Assembly: GCF_012489685.1 (NCBI RefSeq)
Contig: NC_080044.1
Span: 48,484,964-48,548,963, forward strand
DNA: 64,000 nt
Direction: 5' to 3'
Source: Lotus japonicus
Taxonomy: Eukaryota; Streptophyta; Magnoliopsida; Fabales; Fabaceae
Position numbers and translations under genes: made by a program. Positions 1 through 10,856 of this stretch are shown here, piece by piece. A model generated the notes under the pieces. The model was given only the letters and a program-made list of their open reading frames with translations, ran no database searches and was not told where the DNA came from. Position 1 is the stretch's first letter; each line of letters starts with the position of its first letter.

Positions 1-40
1 TGATATGATAGTGTTACTAAATGCATTATTATTATTTCAG

Positions 41-1890
41 GTTACAAAAGCTTACAATTATATTCACAAGTATGGACATAAGTCAAAGTTGATGGCAGCA
101 GCAGTTCGCAACAAGCAGGATCTATTTAGTCTTCTGGGGTATTCTAAGACTTCCCAACAGTCATATCCAATTTAATACCTCATAATTCTGATTTGTACGA
201 TGTTCTATAATAATTTTTTGTTTACTTTATATTGCTCCTTGTTTAGGGTTGACTATATCATAGCTCCGTTGAAGGTGTTGCAGTCTCTCAACGAATCTGT
301 TGCTTTTCCTGATGAGAAGTACTCTTTTGTTAGGAGGCTATCCCCTGAGTCTGCTTCCCGCTACTTGTTTAGTGATGAAGAGGTATGGTTTAAGCCTCTA
401 ATTTCATTTGTCTTTCTCATTTATAATGTAGGAATTTCTTAAATGAAACTGCTAAATTATGATATAATATTATTATAACTCCACCTTATAATTGCAAAAC
501 ATAATGTCATGCCCCTTTCTAAGTCATATCAATGGATCATCAAGAACCAATTAGGTGAAGAACAACTTCAAACTGCATGAAGTCTGTTTTGCTGGTACTC
601 CGATAATGTATATCTGGGACAAAGACTAGGTCAGGTGCATGACAGACATTAACAAACATAAACCTCAGTTCTCGAGGAGCATCTGTTTTTGTTTGATAAA
701 CATTTGAAAGATGACATGATTACAAAGCAATGCCTTTCGTTTTTTGAGTTATCCCCCCTTATGGAACAAACCAATGTCTCTACCCTTAATTATCGGGAAT
801 GAATTCTCTCAATTGTTCAAAAAACTTGATCATGTCAAGTTTCACCATCTAACCATTGATTTAATTTTTATTTATTTATTTGATTATTAAACACACAAAA
901 ATGAATGGTTAGATGGTTAAACTTGACATGGTCAATTTTTTATCCGGAAGATCCATTTCCTTAATTATCATGGACTCATGGTTCTATCTATTATCTTTTT
1001 CCCTGTATCTTCAAACACCTAGAGTTCAATATTCAGTTGCAAAACATTCTGAAACGTAACATTAGAGCTCCCTAAATATTTTGATATCATCAATCACCTT
1101 GCTATTATATTTGCGTTTTTTTCCCAAAAAGGAAAAGGATCTATTGTGAGAAAAAAGCAATGAAGTATTTTTAATAAACAAAATATTGTACCTATCAAGA
1201 GGTTATGGAAAACCAAATTAGTAAACTGTATCTCCCTCACTCAATGGGTGTGAAATTTTTCTCAAGTTGAGATTTCTATTAGTAACATTGACAATGTGTT
1301 GAAAATGTTAGCAGCAGTTGTCATTTATGATGAGTTATGTCACCCTTATGTCTATGGTTCTGTTATCTTTGCTAACCTCGATAATAGATTTCATGTACAT
1401 TTGAATTTCCGTTACATTCACCTAGAAGAACTTTTATTTCAATCCATTATGTGTGTTTGCATAGCAGTTGAGTTAATGTGAAGTGAGTTTTTTTTAGTGA
1501 GTGAGTGCTAACGTGTGTGTGTGTTTTCATCACAATCCATAAGAGTTTCATTCACTTTTTCTTTCAGAATGAGTGCTAACGTCCGTTAACACTAGCACGA
1601 ACATAGCCATAGGCCAGTTAATCCTTGCGAATGGAAATTCAAAGTTCAAACAAACTGATAGAATTTCTTTCATGTTCTGGTGATTGTCAGCTTTGCTAAA
1701 AACCAAATTGCTTTACTAATAAGTATGCATTTTTCATATTCAGCTTATTAAATGGGACCAAACTAGCCTTACAGAAGCCATGGGGCCAGCAGCTGTGCAG
1801 CTTCTGGCTGCTGGACTGGATGGTTATGCTGATCAAGCAACTCGGGTGGAAGAGTACTTTCGGAAAATTTGGCCACCACCAAATGTATAA
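41..1890 (+). CDS. Transaldolase family protein, last three exons (5' part outside window)
   Basis: Transaldolase moves a dihydroxyacetone unit between sugar phosphates in the non-oxidative pentose phosphate pathway, usually in plastid or cytosol. Three exons join in one frame with GT-AG borders: 41..138, 247..382 and 1744..1890, ending in TAA. The exons read through VTKAYNYIHKYGHKSK, then LLGVDYIIAPLKVLQSL, and finish with VEEYFRKIWPPPNV. The middle part matches the 'RNKQ-LFSLLGVDY-IAPLK' core of plant transaldolase-like proteins. The visible part is 126 residues, so most of the protein, including the Schiff-base lysine region, is upstream of the window. The last intron is long (383..1743) and holds a MITE-like hairpin. 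The family call rests on recognised C-terminal motifs, not on a search. Frame and splice sites are seen directly. Confidence 0.75.
827..935. repeat. MITE-like inverted repeat in transaldolase intron
   Basis: A ~31-nt arm at 827..857 (TTGATCATGTCAAGTTTCAC...) pairs with its reverse complement at 904..935 with a few mismatches. An AT-rich loop of about 45 nt separates the arms. This is the shape of a small foldback MITE inside the last intron. No target-site duplication was identified. Confidence 0.5.
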
Positions 1891-3084
1891 TTTGACTTCT
1901 TTATGTCGCTCGAGTAGAACTTTTGCCTGATGGAATAACAGAATGTACAACAAATGAAAGGGAATCATCCTTCCTTTGTTTTTTTTATTTTCCCCTTTAA
2001 CCTTGAACTCTTGAACAATTTCCTTCCATGTAAAGCACACGGTTCCTTAAATCTAAATCCCATCAAACTTGAGGAAGAATGGGAAAAATATCATATCCTA
2101 TAATCTAAACGGATTCAAGGCATATATATACAAGGCATTCTAAGCAAGGATAAAACTCCATAGCTTCAAGGTAGGTAGTCTTTCTTTCCTCTTATAATTT
2201 GGTGTCCTAGATTCATGCATCTACGATCATGTTATGAATGATTCATGTTTTATATATTATATGATTATATGAATCATGATGTTTAAGATTTCTGACATTT
2301 GGTATCAGAGTTCATATGATTTAGGATCCATTTTGATGATTCAATGTGGAGAGTAATCACAAGTATTAGGGTTGCTACTCCTTGTATGAAATTATGAAGT
2401 CTACTAAATTATGTTTATTTTGTAATGCACTGTGAAGCTTATATATGTTGGGTTACCACTATGCTATAATTCATCACTACTACGCCGGTTTTTAAAAAAG
2501 GACACACAACAGTATAAGAGAAGATTGTGAAATTAGTATCATTATTTTCAATTTCTAGTGGTCAAATTATGGCTGTTTTAGACGCCCTGATTTGATTCAT
2601 TTCGTCTTCAACGTCATCACGACCCAGTTCCTCACATACAATCTAGACGTGACTCTTCTCTTTACATCTTTGTTATTTCACTGATATTTTTGTTGCATAA
2701 GAGTTTGCATTCTTCGCTCACAAACGAATGGGTTTGCCTAGTAATAATAATGTGGATAATTCAGTTCAGAATTTAAGCAGCATTGAAAATGTGGTGCATG
2801 TGACTCAGGATGTTGATTGTTTTTTGGTCAAAGGGGATATTGAGGATGTTGAATTGTTTTGGGTCAGAGGTTTACCTGTTACTACTGGGCCGGCCCATAA
2901 ATCTTATGTGGATGCTAAGAAACATGCGAGGAATAAAGGTCATGTAACTGTGTTAGAGAGACCTGGACGTAGATTCTTAGATTAGGATTTTGTCTCAAGC
3001 AGATCCTCTACTAGTGATTTTGTTTTGTAGTTGTTCTTTGGGCCTTTGACCTTCCCAGCTTAAAAATATATATATACTTAACAT
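1891..3084. other. Intergenic stretch with a possible old LTR-retroelement trace
   Basis: 3' flank of the transaldolase gene. At 2300..2310 the sequence TGGTATCAGAG matches the primer-binding site complementary to initiator tRNA-Met used by many plant LTR retrotransposons, and the bases just before it end in CA. No matching LTR pair could be found, so this may be a degraded copia-like fragment. At 2476 the string CACTACTACGCCGG resembles a CACTA terminus, but no partner end was found. Confidence 0.3.
2728..2985 (+). CDS. Unrecognised 85-aa open frame
   Basis: An ATG-initiated frame of 85 codons ending in TAG. The product is acidic to neutral, with no membrane segment or signal peptide. The segment GPAHKSYVDAKKHARNKGH is basic. 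I do not recognise the family. It follows the tRNA-Met PBS-like site at 2300 by about 400 nt, the place where a retroelement gag would begin, so it could be a gag or pol scrap. It may equally be a chance frame. Confidence 0.2.
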   Translation: MGLPSNNNVDNSVQNLSSIENVVHVTQDVDCFLVKGDIEDVELFWVRGLPVTTGPAHKSYVDAKKHARNKGHVTVLERPGRRFLD

Positions 3085-3417
3085 GCTTAATTGTATTTTT
3101 CGTCTACTTAGTTTGGAGTATGTGTAATTTTGTCCTTTGGGTTTTTTGGACTTATCAAGTCACTCTACTTTTATTATTAAGCAATTTTTTATGGCAGACA
3201 GTGAAATTTCATTGGAAAATCATAGATAAAATGTCTAAGCAAATAAAAAAATTATAATTATAAGTTTTAATTGTAATTTTCGTTCTCTTAGTTTGGATTA
3301 TGTGTAATTTTGCCACTAGTTTTTTTGGGCTTATCAAGTCACTCTACTTTTAATTACTAAGCAATTTTTTTTATAGAAAATAAAAATTTCATTAGAAAAT
3401 CAAAGATAAAATGTCCC
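3085..3417. repeat. Tandem duplication, ~180-bp unit
   Basis: About 153 nt starting at 3085 (TTAATTGTATTTTTCGTC...) is repeated from about 3265 with moderate divergence. Both copies share 'CTTATCAAGTCACTCTACTTT' and 'GATAAAATGTC' landmarks. The outer LTR retrotransposon inserted at the end of the second copy. Confidence 0.75.
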
Positions 3418-3421
3418 AAAT

Positions 3422-3722
3422 TGGACTGGGCGAAACCCTAGGGTCCCTCGCCCAGGAAACCTGACCTTGGGCGGGGAACGCACCATGATCTTGGGTCTCC
3501 CTTCCCGAGGCCCAACTGGCCCACTTGGATAAGTTAGAGGCGCCAAAGCCCAACGCCACCTCTATAAATAGGAGGGAAATACCAATTATAAGAGACTCTT
3601 AGCTCATTCGAATAATACATTTTCTCTCTCTAAGCGGTTAGAGCTTTCTCTCTCTAAGCACTCTCATCACCTTCCTCATACTTTGGGTACTACCCTCCCT
3701 CTCTATGTTCTAGCACGGAACA
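3422..3722 (+). repeat. 5' LTR of Tat-like element (301 bp)
   Basis: TG...CA bounded. Matches 10857..11116 plus 19102..19162. It lacks 20 nt present in the 3' LTR at about 11050. It ends with CT-rich 'CTCTCTCTAAG' repeats typical of the leader side of these LTRs. Confidence 0.92.
3561..3572 (+). promoter_or_regulatory. TATA box of Tat-like 5' LTR
   Basis: TCTATAAATAGG, a strong plant TATA box about 160 nt before the LTR end. The same box is in the 3' LTR at 10996..11007. Confidence 0.7.
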
Positions 3723-3724
3723 TT

Positions 3725-3742
3725 TGGCGCCGTCTGTGGGGA
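3725..3742 (+). other. tRNA primer-binding site of Tat-like element
   Basis: TGGCGCCGTCTGTGGGGA begins 2 nt after the LTR end. This TGGCGCCG... class is widespread in plant Ty3/gypsy elements of the Tat/Athila group. The tRNA was not assigned. Confidence 0.8.
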
Positions 3743-3915
3743 ACGGTAGATTTCTATTCCTGGACTACGTGGATCGTGATTCAGAAGAGTGGAGCTTGTT
3801 CTTCTAAGCGATTGTTCTCGAGTTTTTTGGAGATTGTGATCCAGAGGAAGATTCTTTGATTTTCCATACAGTTTCTTCCGTTTTCAAGTTTTTCCGGAGA
3901 GATTCTCCAATTCCG

Positions 3916-4863
3916 ATGGAAACACGTCGCAGACGACGTGATGACGATCCAGAGCATCAGCATGTCTCACCGACGCGCCGCGTCAGAGGCAGGCCACGAC
4001 GTGTGCAAGTTCAACGAGAGGATACGGATCAGGTGACTCCTCCTGCTCCGCCTCCACCTCCTCCTTCTCCAACACCTCCGCTGCCCTCACCGCCGTCCTC
4101 GCCAGAACAGCAGAGGTCACCAACGGCGTCAGCAGAAGAGACTCAGGCACCTCAGGCACCGATCTCCAGTCAAGATTGGAGGCGTCTGATTAGTAGTATT
4201 GACGATATACGACAGCGAAACAAGTATCTTCAAGAGCAGCTAGAGTATTACCGCATTGAACAACAAGATGACGGAGAGCGCGAGGCAGAGGCTGTGGCGG
4301 AGTTCGAACCATTTTCAGCGGTAGTGAGAAAAGTTGCCATTCCAGACAATATGAAGAATATAGTGCTGGAAACCTACAATGGAAAGGCTGATCCCAAGGA
4401 GCACTTGTTGTATTTCAACACGAAGATGGTGATCAGTGCCGCTTCTGATGCGGTCAAGTGTAGGATGTTTCCAGCCACATTCAAAGGAACGACAATAGCA
4501 TGGTTCACAACTCTACCACGAGGATCCATCACGAACTTTCGTGACTTCTCGTCCAAATTCCTTGTCCAGTTCTCGGCAAGCAAAACTAAGCAAGTGACGA
4601 TTGAAGATTTGTACAATGTGCGTCAATCCGAGGGCGAGACTTTGAAGCAGTACGTGAAGCGGTTCAGCGCTGCGTCAGTCAAGATAGAGGAATCCGAGCC
4701 AAATGCCTGCGCCCGCGCCTTTAAAAACGGATTGCAGCCAGGAAAGCTAAATAGTAAATTGAGCCGAAAGCCAGCCAAGTCAATGGCGGAAGTGCGAGCC
4801 CGGGTGAACACGTACATACTCGACGAGGAGATGACGCTTTTAAGCGGAGGCGCGCGAAGGTAG
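3916..4863 (+). CDS. gag: Gag, N-terminal and core part (Tat-like element)
   Basis: Structural coat protein of the retrotransposon particle. ATG at 3916 opens an R-rich N-terminus (METRRRRRDDD), then a proline/serine-rich linker at about residues 40-80. The retrotransposon gag core follows from about residue 135, with landmarks YNGKADPKEHL, AWFTTLPRGSI and the run LYNVRQSEGETLKQYVKRF. The frame stops with TAG at 4861. Nearby in another frame the basic KR/EK-rich gag tail continues, and the original frame resumes near 5180, so the gene is broken by two offsetting frame changes. Family assignment is by recognised motifs and is confident. The protein is probably non-functional in this copy. Confidence 0.85.
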   Translation: METRRRRRDDDPEHQHVSPTRRVRGRPRRVQVQREDTDQVTPPAPPPPPPSPTPPLPSPPSSPEQQRSPTASAEETQAPQAPISSQDWRRLISSIDDIRQRNKYLQEQLEYYRIEQQDDGEREAEAVAEFEPFSAVVRKVAIPDNMKNIVLETYNGKADPKEHLLYFNTKMVISAASDAVKCRMFPATFKGTTIAWFTTLPRGSITNFRDFSSKFLVQFSASKTKQVTIEDLYNVRQSEGETLKQYVKRFSAASVKIEESEPNACARAFKNGLQPGKLNSKLSRKPAKSMAEVRARVNTYILDEEMTLLSGGARR

Positions 4864-5094
4864 AGAAGGATGGCGAACAGAGGGACGTGTCACCAGAGGA
4901 CAAGCCGAGCAAGGAGAAAGCAAAGGGAAGCAGAAGACGGGACAGGAAGGTCCGGACTGGGGAAAAGGCACCGAGGGAATCTTTGTATCCCAAAAAGGAA
5001 AATTTTGAGCGACGCCGACCCTGGCATCAGGCTGACCCACGTCGCCGAGAGGAAGCATGAAAAAGCTTGAACGCCCACCTAACGGAGCTGCTAC

Positions 5095-6156
5095 GTGATG
5101 TTAAGGCGACGCATGCAGTTGAGGAGGGCGAAAGAAGGAATGACCCATCGCGGGCAACGACGGACAAGACCAAGTGGTGTGAGTGAGTACCACCGATCAG
5201 CAGGACATGACACAGGAGATTGCTTTACTCTGAAGAATGAAATCAAGAGGCTCATCCGAGCAGGCCGGTCACAGCTGAATGAACGTGGCAAACGCTGGAA
5301 TGGAGAGCGACATCAGGGGAACAGGTACAGGGGGTCTCGCCAACAAGATGAACGCCGACGGGAGGAACGTCGCCAAACGCCGACTACTGACAAAAATGAG
5401 ACGTTGGCTGCACGAAAGAAGGGTGCAGAGGAAACCTTTAATAAAGATCTTGAACCGCCGGTTGGCACGATAAATACAATTGCAGGTGGTTTCGGTGGGG
5501 GCGGTGCAACGACCTCAGCTAGGAGAAGACACGCTCGGGCGGTGACGTCGGTGCAACAATACGAGACTCCTTTCAGTTTCCAGCATCCTGACATAGTAAT
5601 TTCAACGGCAGACTTTGAGGGGGTTAAGACGCACAAGGATGATCCTATAGTTGTCATGATCAGGATCAACAGTTTCAACGTCCGCCGAGTTCTTCTGGAC
5701 CAAGGCAGCTCTGCTGATATCATCTACGGAGACGCATTCGATCAGCTGGGATTAACGGATAAAGATTTAATTCCCTATATCGGGACTTTGGTGGGGTTTT
5801 CAGGCGGGCAAGTTTGGGTGCGAGGATACATAGATTTGGATACAATCTTCGAGATTGATGAGAATGCCAAGCTCCTTCGTGTGAGATACCTCGTCATACA
5901 GGTCGTAGCTTCAGACAACGTCATTATAGGAAGGAACACACTTAACCATCTTTGTGCGGTAATCTCCACGGCTCACCTGGTGGTTAAGTATCCGCTGATG
6001 TGCGGAAAAGTGGGAAAGATTGCAGTCGACCAAAGGCGAGCCAGAGAATGTTACAATAACTGCCTCAGCATGTACGGCAAAAAAGGAGCTGGCGAGGGAA
6101 ATCGGTGTCATGAAATAGAGATTCAAGAGGGAAATCAGAACAAGAGGGGTAAGTAG
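5095..6156 (+). CDS. pro: Gag C-terminus and aspartic protease (Tat-like element)
   Basis: An open frame in the same register as the gag core. It carries the Tat-type 'EYHRSAGHDTGDCFTLKNEI' motif (incomplete zinc-knuckle-like, at about 5185..5245). A basic linker follows, then a retropepsin-like domain with the active-site string LLDQGSSADIIYG at about 5692 and the flap/second-strand segment VIIGRNTLNHL at about 5920. The protease would cut the gag-pol polyprotein inside the particle. D-Q-G-S-S rather than D-T-G is usual for this lineage. No true ATG marks the start, because it is an internal piece of the gag-pro polyprotein. The frame ends at TAG 6154..6156, before reverse transcriptase. Confidence 0.82.
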   Translation: MMLRRRMQLRRAKEGMTHRGQRRTRPSGVSEYHRSAGHDTGDCFTLKNEIKRLIRAGRSQLNERGKRWNGERHQGNRYRGSRQQDERRREERRQTPTTDKNETLAARKKGAEETFNKDLEPPVGTINTIAGGFGGGGATTSARRRHARAVTSVQQYETPFSFQHPDIVISTADFEGVKTHKDDPIVVMIRINSFNVRRVLLDQGSSADIIYGDAFDQLGLTDKDLIPYIGTLVGFSGGQVWVRGYIDLDTIFEIDENAKLLRVRYLVIQVVASDNVIIGRNTLNHLCAVISTAHLVVKYPLMCGKVGKIAVDQRRARECYNNCLSMYGKKGAGEGNRCHEIEIQEGNQNKRGK

Positions 6157-6900
6157 GAGCACAGGGTAGGAGAGATTGCTGGGGAAAAGGTAAAGAGACA
6201 ACGGAAAAATCAAAGGCAAGCCAAAGAGGTTGAGGAAACAGAAAGAAAGGGATCGTTCACAGACATTAGGGCAGAGGAGCGCTGGGCAGGGATAGTTGAT
6301 GATCTAGAAAGGTACAAATTCAGTAGAGGAGTGTTGGCAATTAAGCCCAGGCTCACGTCTGAACAAGAACGGCGTTTGGAAAAGTTGGTATAGGAAAATT
6401 TTGACCTCTTCAGTTGGAGCCCTAAAGATATGGAATTCTGGGAACTTCCGCAGTTCAGGACACCAGCTTTGATAAGCAAGGGACCGAGCGTGCAGGAGGA
6501 AAAAAGGGTGGTGAGCCCAGGGGCGGACTTAAGAATTCTCCAACGCCAAGAGGGCGGGAAGAAAAGAACAGAGTTGTTTGGACAAGATTAAGATAAGTTA
6601 GAGGCAGGGCGAGGAGGCACAACCTACCGCATCAAGGATAAAGGTAAGGCCAGGGCGAGGCAGCGGAAATCGGCGAGAGGAGAGGTCTTCAAGGGCAAGA
6701 AATGTAAGAGGAGCGTGCAAGAGAGCGAATTGATAACCCGCTGGCAAGAACGCCAAATCCGCGGCGACGTGGAGTGGGTGGCAAGCACGTCAGGAACAAA
6801 GGATGAGGTTCTGGGCACAATACTTTGACAGGGAAGTTCATTGACAAGGTTGAGAGCGCGGTGGAAGGGTCAGATCAAAGCCAGTAGGATCAAAAATAAA
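6157..6900 (+). pseudogene. Decayed gag-pol stub upstream of the lost reverse transcriptase
   Basis: Short frames with several stops. At about 6330..6430 the string RLEKLV then ENFDLFSWSPKDM matches the conserved pre-RT segment of Tat-type pol. No YxDD reverse-transcriptase box, RNase H or integrase zinc finger follows. Sequence after about 6590 is not recognised. The pol domains were deleted rather than merely mutated, because less than 400 nt remain before non-coding repeats begin. Confidence 0.6.
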
Positions 6901-7721
6901 GATACACTCTTTTTCTCCGACACGGGAGTTTTTTAATGAGGCATTTCTCGATGTACAGAAAATCTTTTACAAATGAAATACAAAAAGGATATTCACCAGC
7001 AATACTCCTAATTCAAAAGATACGGTCGCCCGGTGGGAAAAATTCCCCGAAGGTGGCAATCCCAACACGACCTTGATGTCTGGGGATTGCTCCGGGAAAG
7101 TCCGGTGCTATCCAAATAGCAACTTAACTAACACGTCACGTTCGCACGATGGGAAAAATTCCCCGAAGGTGGCAATCCCAACATGACCTTGATGTCTGGG
7201 GATTGCTCCGGAAAGTTTGGCGCGAAACGCTGACCTCTCGTTGGCGATGTGTGCGGGAAAGCGACTCATCCCCAAAATGGGGTGGGTCCCTTATCCCCTT
7301 AGTCTCCCCGAAATCTGGGAATACGAGGCCTCCCCGAAATATGGGCGAGAAAATAAACAAGGCATAAGTCTGGGTAAACCCATATGGCCATTGGGCCCCC
7401 AGCAGTGTAAGCCCTTGGCGGGATGAAACCGTCAAGGCCACACCTGCTCTTACGGGAAATATTGGTGTGAAAGAAAGCCTCAAAATGAGCAAAAGTCCTA
7501 GTTTCTTCGGCACACCTTCAAATCGCTACAAGAACGCAAGGCGAACAAAAAATTGCCTAAATGGCGACGGACGAACAAAAATTGCCTAAATGGCAAGGGG
7601 CGAAAAAAATTGCCTAAATGGCGAAGGAAGGAAAGACGCAAGACGAAGTCAAAATAAAGAAAATATAACAACATTAATTCATTACAAAAATAATTACAAA
7701 AGATCAAAAACATAGTTATCT
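6901..7721. repeat. Non-coding repeat-rich block inside Tat-like element
   Basis: Contains a ~68-bp direct repeat at 7034..7101 and 7150..7216 (both begin TGGGAAAAATTCCCCGAAGG). It also holds three ~30-bp tandem copies ending ATTGCCTAAATGGC at about 7536..7625. Tat/Ogre elements often carry tandem repeats between pol and the 3' LTR. No coding frame is supported. A C-homopolymer lies at about 7738..7750. Confidence 0.7.
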
Positions 7722-7798
7722 TTACATTGACGATTCCCCCCCCCCCCCCCTCAATTTCAGCAGCAGCGAAATGCTCGGCGGTGAAGCTCGGAGGATCG

Positions 7799-10177
7799 TC
7801 AGGGCCAACAAGCCCATCTTCTTGAAAGCTCCCATTCCATATAGGTTAATTCCTTGATAGAGATGGACTTGAGCCTTGGCAAGAAATAAGCCACAACCAC
7901 GCTCTTCCACGACCTCAGCCGCAACGTCGCTACCAACCTGGCCTGAGAGGTCTTGGTTTTGGAGTCCATATCTGTGTGGGCCTGGTTTTCTGCCTCAAGT
8001 TGCGACCTCACGTCAGCCAGGGCTTCATTCGTCGTTCCCAACTCGCTCTGAAGAAAAGTGATCTCTTGGCCTTGAAGGATGCAAGTGGCCTTGCCGGCGT
8101 TGATTGACTCTGTTTTTTCCTTCACCTCTTCCTGAAGTTCATACCAATCCAACTCCAATTCATCTATCCTCTCCTTGCAAGCAGCCATGTCCTCGTCGTA
8201 ATAGCTCATCTCGACGCCCACGTTGGTCAATTTCCTCGTTTGAGCTGCCACTTGGGTCAGCTACTTGTCCCATTCTTTGTGAGCCTCCTGCGTGGCCACG
8301 CGGTAATTATCAGCCTCTCGTTGAAGTTTCTCCACTTCTGCAGAGGAAGCTGAGTCTTGAGATAGATGGGCAAAGAGGCACCCCGCTCGTAAGAGGTGGT
8401 TGAGGGCTTCCTGCGCTGCAATATCAAGGTCAGGAATCTCGGCTGCTCTCATATTACCAAGGGAGGTGTTAGACAACATAAATGCGATGAGAGAAGGTTG
8501 TTGGCTCGCTGAAGGTCCCGCTTGGTCGCTGGAAATAACATGGTTGGTTTCAGCACTGGGGGACCAAAAGACTGGCGAACCTTGGGGGAGTTTGCACCTT
8601 CGTCCTGAGGGCTCGCCGGTCGGGCAAGAGAAGCTCCAGCTGGGCCCGCCTCGGTTGGATCAGGAGAAGGAGTTGTTTGGGAAGAATTTTCAGAGGGTTT
8701 TAGACCAGCGGAAACCCCCTCCGGACAAGGTGAGGACTCAGCACCGCCCACATGTTTCGGCGTCTCTTTGCCCGCCAGATGTGGGGCGGACGCTTCGTCA
8801 GCTGGAGGTTTCTCGCCTTTCTTTTTCTCCTTTTTCTCCGGGCGTGGGGCGGATGCTTCACCAGTCGAAGATTTCTCGCCTTTCTTTTTCTTTTCCAACT
8901 TTCGGGGAGAGAAAGTCTCGGCCCCGGATTTTCCCTCTGAGCCGGGGTTAACTTCTTTGGATTTCTGGGACCTCTTCGGGGGGAAGGTCGAGCGGCATCA
9001 CCATGGAATCTGGGAGCTAGGTCGTTAGTAGGCTGCAATGGGGGGCAACACCCGGTGTAGCCTCATTAGTCCCAGCGGCGCCGGGAACTGGATCAGTTGA
9101 AGAAGATCCTTTGGCCTTCTTCGAAGGAAGAGCGGCAGCCTCGGCTTCAGAATCGGCGGCGACGCATTTCCTCTTGATCACCTGGGTATTGAAAACAGGA
9201 GGAAACTCGAGTGGATCGGCAATTAGGGCGCGCTGTAGTGCGGCCGCAGTAAAGTCAATCCCGCCTAGGAGGGTGTGGAGTGTGTTTTCGCGAGCGGCTT
9301 CGAGCAACTGGGAGCATTCCAGGATGGGGAACCCAGCGAGGAAGCCGAGGATGGCTTTGTCTTCACTGTCCAGTGATGCGTCGGGTGGCGGGGGAACGTC
9401 GCGGAGATCCTCAGTTCAGTAAAGAGGAAATGAAGCAGTCACATCCCGACGTGTGAAAGCTTCAGGATAGGAAGGGTGCACGATTACAAGAAAATATCGG
9501 CGCCCGGGCCCCATCTTGATGTTACTCTTATAAGGATGGAGACGCTGTCGACCCGTTCGAGACTTCTGGGATACCCACCCGGGAGTCTCAGCTTTTAAGG
9601 ATCTTGGTTCCACGCCATAGAAGTAAAAGAAATGGGAGGTTTTGGCTTCAAGGTTGATGGCATCACACAGGATCTCGTAGCATCGGGCGAAGGCCCAAGC
9701 GTTCAAATGAAGTTGGCTTGGGGCCACGTTGATTTCTCTCAAAACCTGGCAAAGAAAGGGGGGGAAGGGTAGTTTGATCCCCAGGTCAAGAAAGAAGTAC
9801 TCATAAACGTAGAAGAAGTGGGGCTCTTCCGCGCCTTGTTTGAGTGTGCGGCATTTCCAGGGGCGACGGCTACTCAGGCCCCGGCTGGTAATAAGGACAT
9901 CTTCGAGAGATTTTTCGTGGCATAACCCTCCGACCCGGCGAGCCAGCTCGGCGATGGATTTGTCGGTGGACAGCTCGGAGGCTTGGCAGATGGCTTTCAG
10001 AACGGGTTCCCTGGTAGCGGACGAAGGGAGGGTAGAAAGAATTTTGTTCCAGAAGACATTCTTTTCATTTTCATGAAGGGGATGCCCCCCTGCAGGAGGA
10101 GGAGTGGCCGGGGCGCGGGATGTTTGGGCGGGGCTTTGGGGTCGTGAGGATCTTTTGGTGCGGCGTTGAGGAGTCAT
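7799..10177 (-). pseudogene. Broken antisense ORF with 'putative gypsy type transposon' domain and coiled-coil tail
   Basis: Reads opposite to gag-pro. ATG at 10177 (MTPQRRTKRSSR) leads a 253-residue frame down to 9416. It holds WNKILSTLPSSATREPVLKAI, GIKLPFPPFLCQVLREINV and SQLHLNAWAFARCYEILC. These resemble the plant-specific domain catalogued as Transposase_28 / putative gypsy type transposon (PF04195), which occurs in extra ORFs of Tat-lineage elements such as Grande and Retand. Further frames on the same strand continue it: 9307..9017 (KKAK-type basic patch), 8898..8449 (lysine/glutamate/proline-rich), 8479..8261 and 8251..7799 (glutamate-rich, coiled-coil-like, ending near KELTYMEWELSRRW). 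At least four frame breaks separate them. The role of this ORF is not known to me. Domain name and lineage association come from family knowledge, and continuity is inferred. Confidence 0.7.
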
Positions 10178-10856
10178 CTTTTTACAGGACGGAACTGAGA
10201 CGGAAGGGGAGAAGATGCTGGGGTAATAGCTTGGTTAACTTTGCAAGGCTGTGGAGGGTTTCAAAAGTGGTAAGTGAGAGAAGGGAGTTGAATTTAAAGG
10301 TTAGGATAAGAAACGGTTGGGAGAACGTGCCCCATCATGGCAAAGCTGGAATGATTACCTCAGGATCGTGACACGGATTTTGGGGAAACGGGGGTGCCGC
10401 ATTAAAAGAAAGCCGCAACGGTTGCTGCCGATTGGTTGAAATTCAAATTGTCAAAGTTGTGATGTGACTGGAAGGGACATGTTAAAGGTGGCAGTTGAGA
10501 TTTTGGGAATTCACTAACCCTAGCGTCATTTCAAGGCTTGGCGCGTGGGATGGGCGCGAAACGCGACAGTACCACGATTCAAGGCAAGTGTGTAACTATG
10601 TTGAGGAGGGCGGACTAGAAGCCTTCGCCACAAGCCTGCTTGTGGACTTGGATCGCCTGGAAGAGGAGGGCACGGCTGAAGATCCAAAGTGTTGATTGTA
10701 AAGGCTTTATTTACCAGGTCATGTTGGCCATTGTTTTTCACTTATGGATTCTTAAGGTTTTTAGGTCTTAGTCAGTATTCTTAGGGATGTCGCCTTGTTT
10801 CTTGCTTAATGACACACTTAGCTCTCATGCTTCGAGCTCGGTGTCTTGTGGACTTG
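10178..10856. other. Leader of antisense ORF / pre-LTR region, no gene seen
   Basis: About 680 nt between the start of the antisense ORF and the 3' LTR. It would contain the promoter of the antisense transcript if one exists. No coding frame is convincing. The bases just before the 3' LTR (GTGTCTTGTGGACTTG) are not a typical polypurine tract. Confidence 0.45.
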
